NCBI GenBank assembly: GCA_023390395.1
Contig: JAEWCY010000092.1
Location: 1 to 20,408 of the forward strand
Source: Pseudomonadota bacterium
Lineage (GTDB): Bacteria > Desulfobacterota > Desulfovibrionia > Desulfovibrionales > Desulfovibrionaceae
DNA: 20,408 nucleotides
Reading direction: 5' to 3'
Below the pieces are notes generated by a model, which was not told the DNA's origin, did not search any database, and saw only the letters and a program-made list of their open reading frames with translations. Positions 14,648-20,408 of the stretch are shown here, in pieces (the stretch's first letter is position 1; each line of letters begins with the position of its first letter). The position numbers were made by a program, and so were the translations under genes.

Positions 14648-14682
14648 ATTCTTGACGCCAAGTCGGCCTTTTTGGCAAGAAT
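14648..14682. promoter_or_regulatory. Inverted repeat upstream of the Rrf2 gene, candidate operator
   Basis: ATTCTTG (14648-14654) is matched by CAAGAAT (14676-14682). Inside them GCCAA and TTGGC also pair, giving about 11 bp of symmetry with a small bulge. A -35-like TTGACG lies in the left arm and AAGAAT in the right. In a divergent regulatory region beside an Rrf2 gene, an operator is plausible, but there is no direct evidence that Rrf2 binds it. Confidence 0.35.
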
Positions 14683-14817
14683 CAGCACTGAACCGATCAG
14701 ATTGCTCCCTGTACCGCGTCGCGCGGGGGCCGGCAACGTCGCCGGCCGTGGTCCCGCGTCCAGGCGGCGCGGTTTCCACCCGGCCGACGGGCCGGCGTCG
14801 TTTCAAGGAGGCAGGCC

Positions 14818-15270
14818 ATGGCCGTGACCCAGAAATGCCAGTACGCCCTGCGGGCCCTGTTCGAACTGGCCCGGCGCAAGGGCGACGGACCGATTCCGGC
14901 CGGCGGCATCGCCGAGCGGCAAGCCATTCCCAGGCGGTTCCTGGAAGTGATCCTGCACCAGTTGCGCCAGGGCGGGTTCGTGGATTCCCAGCGCGGCAAG
15001 GACGGCGGCTTCTACCTGTCCCGGCCGGCCGAGGACGTGACCGTGGGCGAGGTCATCCGGTTCATGGACGGCCCCCTGGGCCCCGTGGACTGCCACAAGG
15101 AGCGGCCGGGCCAGGGCTGCCCCCTGCGGGGGGAGTGCGTGTTCAAGGGAGTCTGGGACGAGGCGCGCCAGGCCCTGGAGCGGGTCTACGACGCCCGCAC
15201 CCTCAAGGACCTGGTCCGGGAGAAGCGGCGCAGGGAGCTGGAGGCGGCGGAGCCGCCCTACGTGATCTGA
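14818..15270 (+). CDS. Rrf2-family transcriptional regulator
   Basis: Rrf2 proteins (IscR, NsrR, CymR and relatives) are winged-helix regulators, many of which sense iron-sulfur, nitric oxide, redox or sulfur status through a bound cluster. The 150-residue product has the family's Y-A-L-R-A-L-F-E-L-A start, the recognition-helix region I-P-R-R-F-L-E-V-I-L-H-Q-L near 37-49, and the wing R-G-K-D-G-G-F-Y-L near 59-67. Cys92, Cys101 and Cys107 sit where IscR has its cluster ligands, but with eight rather than five residues between the first two. A strong AAGGAGG lies 7 bases before the ATG. The target genes are unknown; the neighbouring divergent isochorismatase-family gene and the gene itself are candidates. 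Confidence 0.93.
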   Translation: MAVTQKCQYALRALFELARRKGDGPIPAGGIAERQAIPRRFLEVILHQLRQGGFVDSQRGKDGGFYLSRPAEDVTVGEVIRFMDGPLGPVDCHKERPGQGCPLRGECVFKGVWDEARQALERVYDARTLKDLVREKRRRELEAAEPPYVI

Positions 15271-15290
15271 TTCCGGCTCGCCTGAAATCC

Positions 15291-16544
15291 CTAGCCGTGG
15301 AACATCTCGGCCGCCCAGGCCAGGGCCTCGAAATGGGCTTTCGAGGCGAGCTCGGGCGCAAGGCCGAAGCGATGCAGGGCCTTGGCGGCGCGGGGGGCCG
15401 AGCTGCCGTCGAAGCCCCGGCACAGGGCCAGGCAGGGGGCCACCGGGCTCGGCAGGCCGAGCAGGGCCTGGCGGATGCCCGCGTCGATGGTCACGTCGGC
15501 CAGGGCCTTGTCCATGGGCACGCCCAGCATGGCGTCGAGCAGCGACAACAGGCCGAGCAGGCAGATGTTCTGGCCGTGGCGGCACTTCTCCCCCCTGGCC
15601 CGGTCGATCAGGGCCAGGAAGCGGCCGCGCACGGCCGAGGCGAAGGCCAGCTCCCGGTCTCTGGGCGTGGAGCCGAGGGAGGCCAGGATGTTGACGGACA
15701 GCCAGCTGACGAGCGCGCTTCTGCCCAGAAGCCGGATGGCGTAGTCCAGGGACTCCACGGCCTGGCCCCGGTAGAAGCGCGCCGTGTTGACGTGGCGCAG
15801 CAGCTTGTAGGCCAGGGACACGTCCGCGCCGAGGATCTCCCGGACCTTGCGTTCGTCGATCTCAGGGCGCGACACCTCGGCCAGCAGGGCCAGCTTGGTC
15901 GTCTGGTTGGTCGGCAGGGCCCGGGCGGTGATGACCTGCGGCCGGCTGTAGTAGTAGCCCTGGGCCAGGGGAATGCCGCGCGCCCGGCAGAAGGCCACGT
16001 CGGCCTCGGTCTCCACCTTCTCGGCCAGCACCGTCTTGCCCGCGCCCAGGCAGGTGGCCACCACCGCCTCCAGGCGGCCGGGGTCGTCCCGCAGGATCAG
16101 GAAGTCGATCTTGACGTAGGTCACGAAGGGCATGATCGGATCGAAGGAAGGGTCGCCCACGTAGTCGTCCAGGGCCAGGACGAAGCCGGCCTTTTGTATG
16201 GAGCGGACGAGTTCCGTGAAGGCGGCGTCGCAGGTCACGTGCTCGAGCACCTCGATGACGAAGCGCTCGGGGTCGAGAAAGGTGTGGTAGCCCTTTTCCA
16301 GGATTTCCTTGGAAAAATTGATGAAGATCTTTTTTTTCGGATCGATGTCCCGGGAGATGGCCTCGATGCCGTTGGCCAGCACGGCCAGGGTGGCCTCGTC
16401 GTCGCTGGGCAATATGGCGGCGTTGGGGCCGCCTACCGTGCGGTAGAGCAATTCATAGCCGAAGACCCCGCCGTCCAGATGGTAGATCGGATGGCGGGCG
16501 ACGGCGTAGTTGCAGTCGAGGGTGCACTGTTCGACAGAGTCCAT
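15291..16544 (-). CDS. EAL-HDOD signalling protein (YuxH/CdgJ type)
   Basis: The 417-residue product joins an EAL domain (about 1-205) to a C-terminal HDOD domain (about 210-400). EAL domains hydrolyse cyclic di-GMP, but in many EAL-HDOD proteins the site is degenerate and the protein acts by binding. Here the expected residues all appear: Glu31 (E-L-L-Y-R), Asn76, Glu98, Asp126-Asp127, Lys145 (V-K-I-D), Glu175 (A-E-K-V-E) and Gln195 (Q-G-Y). The loop after D-D is Y-V-G-D rather than the usual F-G-T-G. The ATG at 16544 has GGAAAG 8 bases upstream; an earlier in-frame ATG adds a low-complexity leader. The gene converges with Rrf2 across 20 bases and follows the amidohydrolase by 136. Confidence 0.92.
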   Translation of the reverse strand: MDSVEQCTLDCNYAVARHPIYHLDGGVFGYELLYRTVGGPNAAILPSDDEATLAVLANGIEAISRDIDPKKKIFINFSKEILEKGYHTFLDPERFVIEVLEHVTCDAAFTELVRSIQKAGFVLALDDYVGDPSFDPIMPFVTYVKIDFLILRDDPGRLEAVVATCLGAGKTVLAEKVETEADVAFCRARGIPLAQGYYYSRPQVITARALPTNQTTKLALLAEVSRPEIDERKVREILGADVSLAYKLLRHVNTARFYRGQAVESLDYAIRLLGRSALVSWLSVNILASLGSTPRDRELAFASAVRGRFLALIDRARGEKCRHGQNICLLGLLSLLDAMLGVPMDKALADVTIDAGIRQALLGLPSPVAPCLALCRGFDGSSAPRAAKALHRFGLAPELASKAHFEALAWAAEMFHG

Positions 16545-16680
16545 GGTGCGCTTTCCTGTTGCGACGGCACCGCGCGGCACAGCGGCCGCGGATGCCGCGC
16601 GCAACCCGGTCCCGGCCCTGGAACAGCATTGCGGGCGTGCCAAGCCAAAACTAGGCTATCCCAGGGAGAATGACAACGGG

Positions 16681-17862
16681 TTACCGAAGTCGTGCAGGTC
16701 CTTGAAAAAAACGTTCCGCCAGGTCCGGCGGGACCACGGCGGCCCCGCCCGTCGCGCCCGGGGCGAGCCGGCCCAGGCCGCGTCCGAGGAGCCTGCCCGG
16801 GGTCGCGGTCAGGGCCTCGAGCATGGCCGGGGCGGGGAAGTCGGGAAAGGCGGCCCAAAGGGCCCGGACCTCGCTCCACAAGTCGAGGTCGTCGTTGGAG
16901 GCCAGGCTGTCCGTGCCCAGGCACAGGGGGACGCCGGTGGCCAGCAGGGCCGGGGCGTCGGCCGTGCCTACGCCGATGCGGGCGTTGCTGCGCGGGCAAA
17001 GGCACACGGCCGCGCCCGCATCGGCCAGAAGCCGCCGGTCGGCGGCGTCGAGATGCACGGCGTGCACGGCCAGGACGTCCGGCCCGAGGAGCCCCTGGGC
17101 GGCTGCCTCGGCCACGGGCGATCGCCCCGGCGGGGCGTAGCCGCGCGGCAGCACGCGCCCGGCCAGCAGCGCGGCCAGGGGGCCGGTTCCCGTTGCCAAA
17201 AGCTCGGCCTCCTCGGCCTGCTCGGCCAGGTGCAGGCAAAAGGGCGCGCCGCGGGCGCGGCAGGCGTCGCGGGCGCGGCGGAGGTTTTCCGGGCTCGTGG
17301 AGTAGAGGGCGTGGCCGCTGGCCGCCGCGGCGAGGAGGCCGTGGAGCGGCGCGGCCGCGTCCAGGGCGGCCGGGACCGGCGGTTTTTTCGTGTCTTTCCA
17401 GCCGAAGGCTTCGTGGCAGACGAGGCCGGCAAGGCCCGCCCCGGCCAGGGCGGCGGCCACCTGGGCCCCGGCCCGGCTGCCCACGTCGATGGTCGCCCCC
17501 GTGCCCGTGGCCGCCATTTCCGCCACGGCCCGGGCCAGGACGTCCGGGGAGGGAGGGGAGAGGTCCTGGGCCACGAGCCAGGCGGCCCAGGCGGAAAATC
17601 CGGCCGGGGCCGAAGCCTGGCCGCGCAGTCCGGCCAGCTCCAGGTGGCCGTGGGCGTTGACCAGGCCGGGCACGAGGAGCGCCTCGCCGAGGTCCGTCAC
17701 CGGGCCGGCGAAGCCGCGGAGCACGTCGCGGCGCGGCCCCACGGCCAGGACGCGACGGCCGTCGAGGACCACGGCCGCGTCGTCGACGGGAGCCGCGCCC
17801 GGCAGCATGGTCAGGACGCTGCGGGCCGTGACGGCCCTTTGGCCGGCGGCGAAGGCGTCCAT
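16681..17862 (-). CDS. Amidohydrolase of the COG0402 deaminase type (possible aminofutalosine deaminase)
   Basis: The 393-residue product has the metal site of the amidohydrolase superfamily: His71 and His73 (N-A-H-G-H-L-E-L), His211 (L-H-L-A-E), His270 (H-A-V-H-L), and Asp318 (G-T-D-S-L-A-S-N), followed by the C-terminal composite domain. G-T-D-S-L-A-S-N places it among deaminases such as methylthioadenosine/S-adenosylhomocysteine, guanine and aminofutalosine deaminases. C-P-R-S-N near 289-293 differs from the C-P-x-S-N-x-K-L-A-S-G usual for MtaD. H-L-E and C-P-R-S-N make me favour an aminofutalosine-deaminase-like enzyme of the menaquinone pathway, but this is tentative. The ATG has no nearby ribosome-binding site; GAGGAA lies 18 bases upstream. 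It follows an exported-protein gene by 23 bases. Confidence 0.82.
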   Translation of the reverse strand: MDAFAAGQRAVTARSVLTMLPGAAPVDDAAVVLDGRRVLAVGPRRDVLRGFAGPVTDLGEALLVPGLVNAHGHLELAGLRGQASAPAGFSAWAAWLVAQDLSPPSPDVLARAVAEMAATGTGATIDVGSRAGAQVAAALAGAGLAGLVCHEAFGWKDTKKPPVPAALDAAAPLHGLLAAAASGHALYSTSPENLRRARDACRARGAPFCLHLAEQAEEAELLATGTGPLAALLAGRVLPRGYAPPGRSPVAEAAAQGLLGPDVLAVHAVHLDAADRRLLADAGAAVCLCPRSNARIGVGTADAPALLATGVPLCLGTDSLASNDDLDLWSEVRALWAAFPDFPAPAMLEALTATPGRLLGRGLGRLAPGATGGAAVVPPDLAERFFQGPARLR

Positions 17863-17885
17863 GGGGGTCGGGGGGAAACGTTCCT

Positions 17886-18395
17886 CTAGCCGTTGAACAC
17901 GATGAGGGAGGATTTGATGAAGGCGCGCAGCTTGTCGATGCGGTCGCCGAATTCGGCGATGTTCTTGGCCGTTTCGGATTTCTTGTCGCCAAGCAGCGCG
18001 TCGTCCACGTTGTAGGGCGTTTCCTTGATCTTCTCCAGGGTGTCGAGGATGTTGTCGATCCTGTCGAAGAGGTAGGTCTTTTCGTCCTTGGTGAAGCAGT
18101 AGGTCGTTTTATTGTAAATATAATAGATGTCGCAGAGGTTGAGCGCCAAGCCGAGGGTTTTTTCGATGCGGGCGGTCAGGTCGGTCAGGGCGATGTAGCG
18201 CTGGTCGTAGGGCCGTTTCTGGATCAGGTTTTCGTTGTCCTCGTATTCCTTGATCCGGATGGCCTGGACCACGGCCTCGTTGAAGTAGTTCATGAAATAA
18301 TTGATGCTTTGACGCATGTTCGGCGTTTCCGCCAGGCTCGGGGCAGCGGACGCCAACATCAGGACGCAGGCCGCGGCCGTAAGAAAGCGTTTCAT
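17886..18395 (-). CDS. Exported helical protein of unknown function
   Basis: The 169-residue product has a standard signal peptide (K-R, hydrophobic core, then S-L-A before E at about residue 23). The mature part of about 146 residues is rich in Asp, Glu, Lys, Tyr, Ile and Asn and looks wholly alpha-helical, with two Cys (in L-N-L-C-D near 89 and T-T-Y-C-F near 100) that could form a disulfide. No family is recognised. Its DNA is more AT-rich than its neighbours, especially at about 18110-18130, where the amino acids demand AT-rich codons. GGAAG lies 4-5 bases before the ATG. It lies between the radical SAM gene (64 bases upstream) and the amidohydrolase (23 downstream). A longer open frame covering it is a shadow. 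Confidence 0.8.
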   Translation of the reverse strand: MKRFLTAAACVLMLASAAPSLAETPNMRQSINYFMNYFNEAVVQAIRIKEYEDNENLIQKRPYDQRYIALTDLTARIEKTLGLALNLCDIYYIYNKTTYCFTKDEKTYLFDRIDNILDTLEKIKETPYNVDDALLGDKKSETAKNIAEFGDRIDKLRAFIKSSLIVFNG

Positions 18396-18459
18396 GATCT
18401 TCCGCCGGAAGGGTTGAGGTTTTCGTCGCGGGGCGGGCCGGCCCCTAACCGTGGATTTG

Positions 18460-19572
18460 TCACGAGTGCGCGGCGGAGTCAAACGGCGCGGCGGCCAGGA
18501 GGAAATCCTCCCGGTCCGCAAAGGCGACCCGGTCCTCGGACAGGCCCAGGGCGGCGTAGGCCGGGGCCAGCTCCCGGGCGTGCCCGTAGAGCTCCCCGGC
18601 GAAGCGGCGCGGGCAGGAAAGTCCGGCGACCGGGCCGCCCAGGGCGGCGACCTCGGCCGAGACCAGGGCGAGCAAGGCCCGGGCCCGGGCCCGCGCGCCC
18701 AGGGCCGGATGGCGCGGTCCGGCCACCACGGCCGCCTCGAACCCGGGTTCCGGGGCCAGGCCGATGCGCGCCACCCGCGTGCCGGCCCGCCACAGCACGG
18801 GCAGGGCCCTGGCCAGGGCGTCGAGGGTCGTCTCCAGGGGCCAGGGCGCGTACGCCCCGGCGGCATAGCGCGCGGCCAGGGGCGTGCCGGCCACGACCAG
18901 GCAGGGGTGCAGCCGGGCGATGTTCGGGGCCAGGGCGGCGGCCTCGGCCGCGTCGCGAAAAAACGCCTCCGGGTCGTGGCCGGGAAGCCCGGGCAGGAGC
19001 TGGAGGCCGAGGGAAAGCCCGGCCGCCTTGACGTCCCGGGCGGCCCGGCGGGAGGCGGCGGCGTCGTGGCCCCGGCCGACGTCCTCGAGCACGGCGTCGT
19101 CGAAGGTCTGCACGCCGATCTCCACGCCGTCCAGGCCTGCCGCGGCCAGGCGGGACAGGAGCCCCGGGTCGCAGGCGTCGGGGCGGGTGGAGCAGCGCAC
19201 GCGGGTGACGGCTCCGGCCCGGCGCAGCGACGCGGCCGCCTCCAGGAAGCGCCAGGGCCAGGGGTCGGGCAGGGCGGTGAACACCCCGCCGTAGAAGGCC
19301 AGTTCGTAGGGGCCGCGCCCGGCCCGGGCGGCGTCCGTCACGCCCGCGACCATGTCCGCCAGGGTCCGCTCCAGGCTCCGGGGCCCGCTGCCGCTTTGCA
19401 GGTGCTGGGCGCAGAAGGCGCACCGGCCCGGGCAGCCCTGAAATGTCACATAGACGGGCCAGATGGGCGGCCCCTTCCGGAGGGGTTCCGGATGGCGGAA
19501 AACGTGACCCGGCGCGGGGCGCGGGGCGGCGTCCGGAATGCCCTTTGGGGGCCCTGCCGGCGGGTGTTGCAA
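18460..19572 (-). CDS. Elp3-like radical SAM protein
   Basis: The 370-residue product has a radical SAM cluster motif C47-x3-C51-x2-C54 (G-C-P-G-R-C-A-F-C). Downstream, V-E-I-G-V-Q-T-F-D, then V-G-R-G-H-D, and L-G-L-Q-L-L-P-G-L-P-G follow the pattern of the Elp3 / COG1243-like branch. The GNAT acetyltransferase domain of true Elp3 is absent. The reaction is unknown. I place the start at the TTG at 19572 because AGGAG lies 7 bases before it. The open frame continues far upstream with poor protein-like content that overlaps the HIT gene on the other strand. It is the first gene of the minus-strand group ending with the EAL-HDOD gene and is divergent from the HIT gene. Confidence 0.87.
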   Translation of the reverse strand: MQHPPAGPPKGIPDAAPRPAPGHVFRHPEPLRKGPPIWPVYVTFQGCPGRCAFCAQHLQSGSGPRSLERTLADMVAGVTDAARAGRGPYELAFYGGVFTALPDPWPWRFLEAAASLRRAGAVTRVRCSTRPDACDPGLLSRLAAAGLDGVEIGVQTFDDAVLEDVGRGHDAAASRRAARDVKAAGLSLGLQLLPGLPGHDPEAFFRDAAEAAALAPNIARLHPCLVVAGTPLAARYAAGAYAPWPLETTLDALARALPVLWRAGTRVARIGLAPEPGFEAAVVAGPRHPALGARARARALLALVSAEVAALGGPVAGLSCPRRFAGELYGHARELAPAYAALGLSEDRVAFADREDFLLAAAPFDSAAHS

Positions 19573-19591
19573 TATTTTTCTCCTAAACCAC

Positions 19592-19620
19592 TTGAAAAAA
19601 TGCTTTTCCTTGACTATCAC
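19592..19620 (+). promoter_or_regulatory. Candidate promoter of the HIT-IHF genes
   Basis: TTGAAA (19592-19597) lies 17 bases before TATCAC (19615-19620) in a short AT-rich patch, pointing at the HIT gene. The expected start is near 19627, giving a leader of about 80 nucleotides. The same patch must hold the divergent radical SAM promoter, for which I found no convincing boxes. Confidence 0.4.
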
Positions 19621-19707
19621 GGAGGCAATGCGTTGGTCCGGCCCCGCGTCCTTCCCGGGAAGCCTTGCGCCGCGCCGGTCGCCGCAGCATCGGAGAAGCC
19701 ATAGCCC

Positions 19708-20136
19708 ATGGATCAGGCGGATTGCATATTTTGTAAAATCGTGCGGGGCGAGATCCCCTGCGCCAAGGTGTACGAGACGGACCGGGTGCTGGCCTTCCTG
19801 GACATCGCCCCAGTGGCCCCGGGCCATGCCCTGGTCATCCCAAAGGCGCACCATGTCAACCTGTTCGACCTGCCCGAGGTCCTGGGCGGCGCGCTTTTCG
19901 CGGCCCTGCCCCCTGTCGCGGCCGCCATCGAGGCGGCCACCGGAGCCACGGGCGTGAACGTGCAGATGAACAACGGACCGGACGCCGGCCAGGTGGTCTT
20001 CCACGCCCACCTGCACCTCATCCCCCGCCGGGCCGGGGATGGGCTTCGCCTGTGGCCGGGCAGCCCCTACGCCGACGCCGCCGCCATGGAAGCCATGGCC
20101 GAAGCGGTGCGCCAGGCCATCGCTTCTGGACGCTGA
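19708..20136 (+). CDS. HIT family protein (Hint-like nucleotide hydrolase)
   Basis: HIT proteins hydrolyse or transfer nucleotidyl groups, for example AMP-amine conjugates, through a His nucleophile. The 142-residue product has the histidine triad His99-A-His101-L-His103-L-I-P-R near the C-terminus. It also has the N-terminal D-C-I-F-C-K-I-V-R-G-E-I-P typical of bacterial Hint-like members, including two Cys that often bind zinc, and the G-H-A-L-V-I-P-K-x-H core near 39-48. The length is normal. GGAG lies about 13 bases before the ATG, further than ideal. It is followed 72 bases later by the IHF/HU gene in the same direction. Confidence 0.95.
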   Translation: MDQADCIFCKIVRGEIPCAKVYETDRVLAFLDIAPVAPGHALVIPKAHHVNLFDLPEVLGGALFAALPPVAAAIEAATGATGVNVQMNNGPDAGQVVFHAHLHLIPRRAGDGLRLWPGSPYADAAAMEAMAEAVRQAIASGR

Positions 20137-20148
20137 CGGGCCCGCCGC

Positions 20149-20166
20149 GCCGCCGCTTCCGGCGGC
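20149..20166 (+). other. GC hairpin between the HIT and IHF/HU genes
   Basis: GCCGCCG and CGGCGGC form a 7-bp perfect stem with a CTTC loop, 13 bases after the HIT stop. No T-run follows, so it is more likely an RNA-stabilising or attenuating structure than a full terminator. Confidence 0.35.
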
Positions 20167-20208
20167 CGCACGACGTGACGCTTAAACGCCAATGCGCCGG
20201 AGAACGCC

Positions 20209-20408
20209 ATGAACGGAAAAACCCTCACCAAGGCCGACATCGTCGACTACATCTACGAGAAGACCGAACGCAACCGCGCCGAGGTCAAGGTGCTGGTGGA
20301 CCACCTGCTCGAACTCATGAAGCAGTCCATCAAAAAGGACCATTCCCTGCTGGTCAGCGGCTTCGGCAAATTCGAGTCCTACGACAAGAAGGCGCGCAAG
20401 GGCCGCAA
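20209..20408 (+). CDS. Integration host factor / HU family DNA-bending protein, 3'-truncated
   Basis: The first 66 codons of a gene cut by the window edge are present. L-T-K-A-D-I-V-D-Y-I-Y-E-K at residues 6-18, the helix V-D-H-L-L-E-L-M-K, and V-S-G-F-G-K-F at about 49-55 followed by K-K-A-R-K-G-R are diagnostic of the IHF/HU family. The A-R-K-G-R before the missing DNA-binding arm suits an IHF alpha (HimA) protein as well as HU. The arm, which would help separate them, lies outside the window. GGAG lies about 7 bases before the ATG. IHF/HU proteins sharply bend DNA and support sigma-54 promoters and nucleoid structure. Confidence 0.93.
   Translation, partial: MNGKTLTKADIVDYIYEKTERNRAEVKVLVDHLLELMKQSIKKDHSLLVSGFGKFESYDKKARKGR

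Noticed and set aside
16625..16643. Sigma-54-like promoter (TTGGCAC...) on the minus strand before the EAL-HDOD gene
   Set aside because: The GC of the -12 element is two bases out of register with the required 10-base spacing from the GG of the -24 element.
12858..16673. Open frame of 1271 codons on the + strand
   Set aside because: It crosses the HDOD, CBS, isochorismatase-family, Rrf2 and EAL-HDOD genes in other frames. The translation is low-complexity Gly/Arg/Pro/Ala typical of GC-rich shadow frames.
19573..20016. N-terminal extension of the radical SAM frame
   Set aside because: It is antisense to the HIT gene, lacks protein-like conservation, and a better start with AGGAG is present at the TTG at 19572.

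Overview
The window is a very GC-rich bacterial chromosome segment, apart from a few short AT-rich promoter patches. Its gene content (fliL-fliN-fliO-fliP-fliQ behind yggS and era, several HDOD signalling genes, a HIT protein next to an IHF/HU gene, Ala/Pro-rich envelope proteins) suggests a motile, high-GC Desulfovibrionaceae-like Desulfobacterota. That assignment is inference, because no rRNA or other strict marker is present. I see no tRNA, rRNA, CRISPR array, insertion sequence, prophage or origin.

Layout. 1-2551 (+): the 3' end of a protein with tandem NTF2/SnoaL-like domains, an abutting membrane-anchored coiled-coil protein, and a TIM-barrel sugar isomerase/epimerase-like protein. 2617-3639 (-): a lone nitrilase with its own AT-rich promoter. 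3942-8198 (-): era, yggS, fliL, fliN, fliO, fliP, fliQ in transcription order, tightly packed. 8345-10609 (+): topA, divergent from era. 10772-13090 (-): an HDOD protein, a 65-aa protein and two small exported proteins of unknown function. 13210-13977 (+): a protein made only of four CBS domains. 14028-14600 (-): an isochorismatase-family hydrolase. 14818-15270 (+): an Rrf2-family regulator with three Cys in iron-sulfur-like arrangement. 15291-19572 (-): a radical SAM protein, an exported helical protein, a COG0402-type amidohydrolase and an EAL-HDOD protein, in transcription order. 19708-20408 (+): a HIT protein and the start of an IHF/HU gene.

How the genes work together. The fli block encodes part of the export gate (FliP, FliQ and the assembly factor FliO), the C-ring (FliN) and a stator-associated protein (FliL). 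Signalling genes are dense: an HDOD protein, a CBS quartet, an Rrf2 regulator and an EAL-HDOD protein whose EAL domain keeps all the residues I would expect for c-di-GMP hydrolysis. The rest is housekeeping (Era, TopA, YggS, HIT, IHF).

Most of the window looks ordinary. The points most worth a second look are: FliN carrying a FliM-like CheY-binding motif between two copies of its own N-terminal motif; an intrinsic terminator on the + strand placed between two divergent genes; a long fliO/fliP overlap; a possibly leaderless topA; and the small exported proteins next to the HDOD gene. Start codons were re-chosen from ribosome-binding sites for several genes, with TTG starts for era, fliO and the radical SAM gene and a GTG start for yggS.
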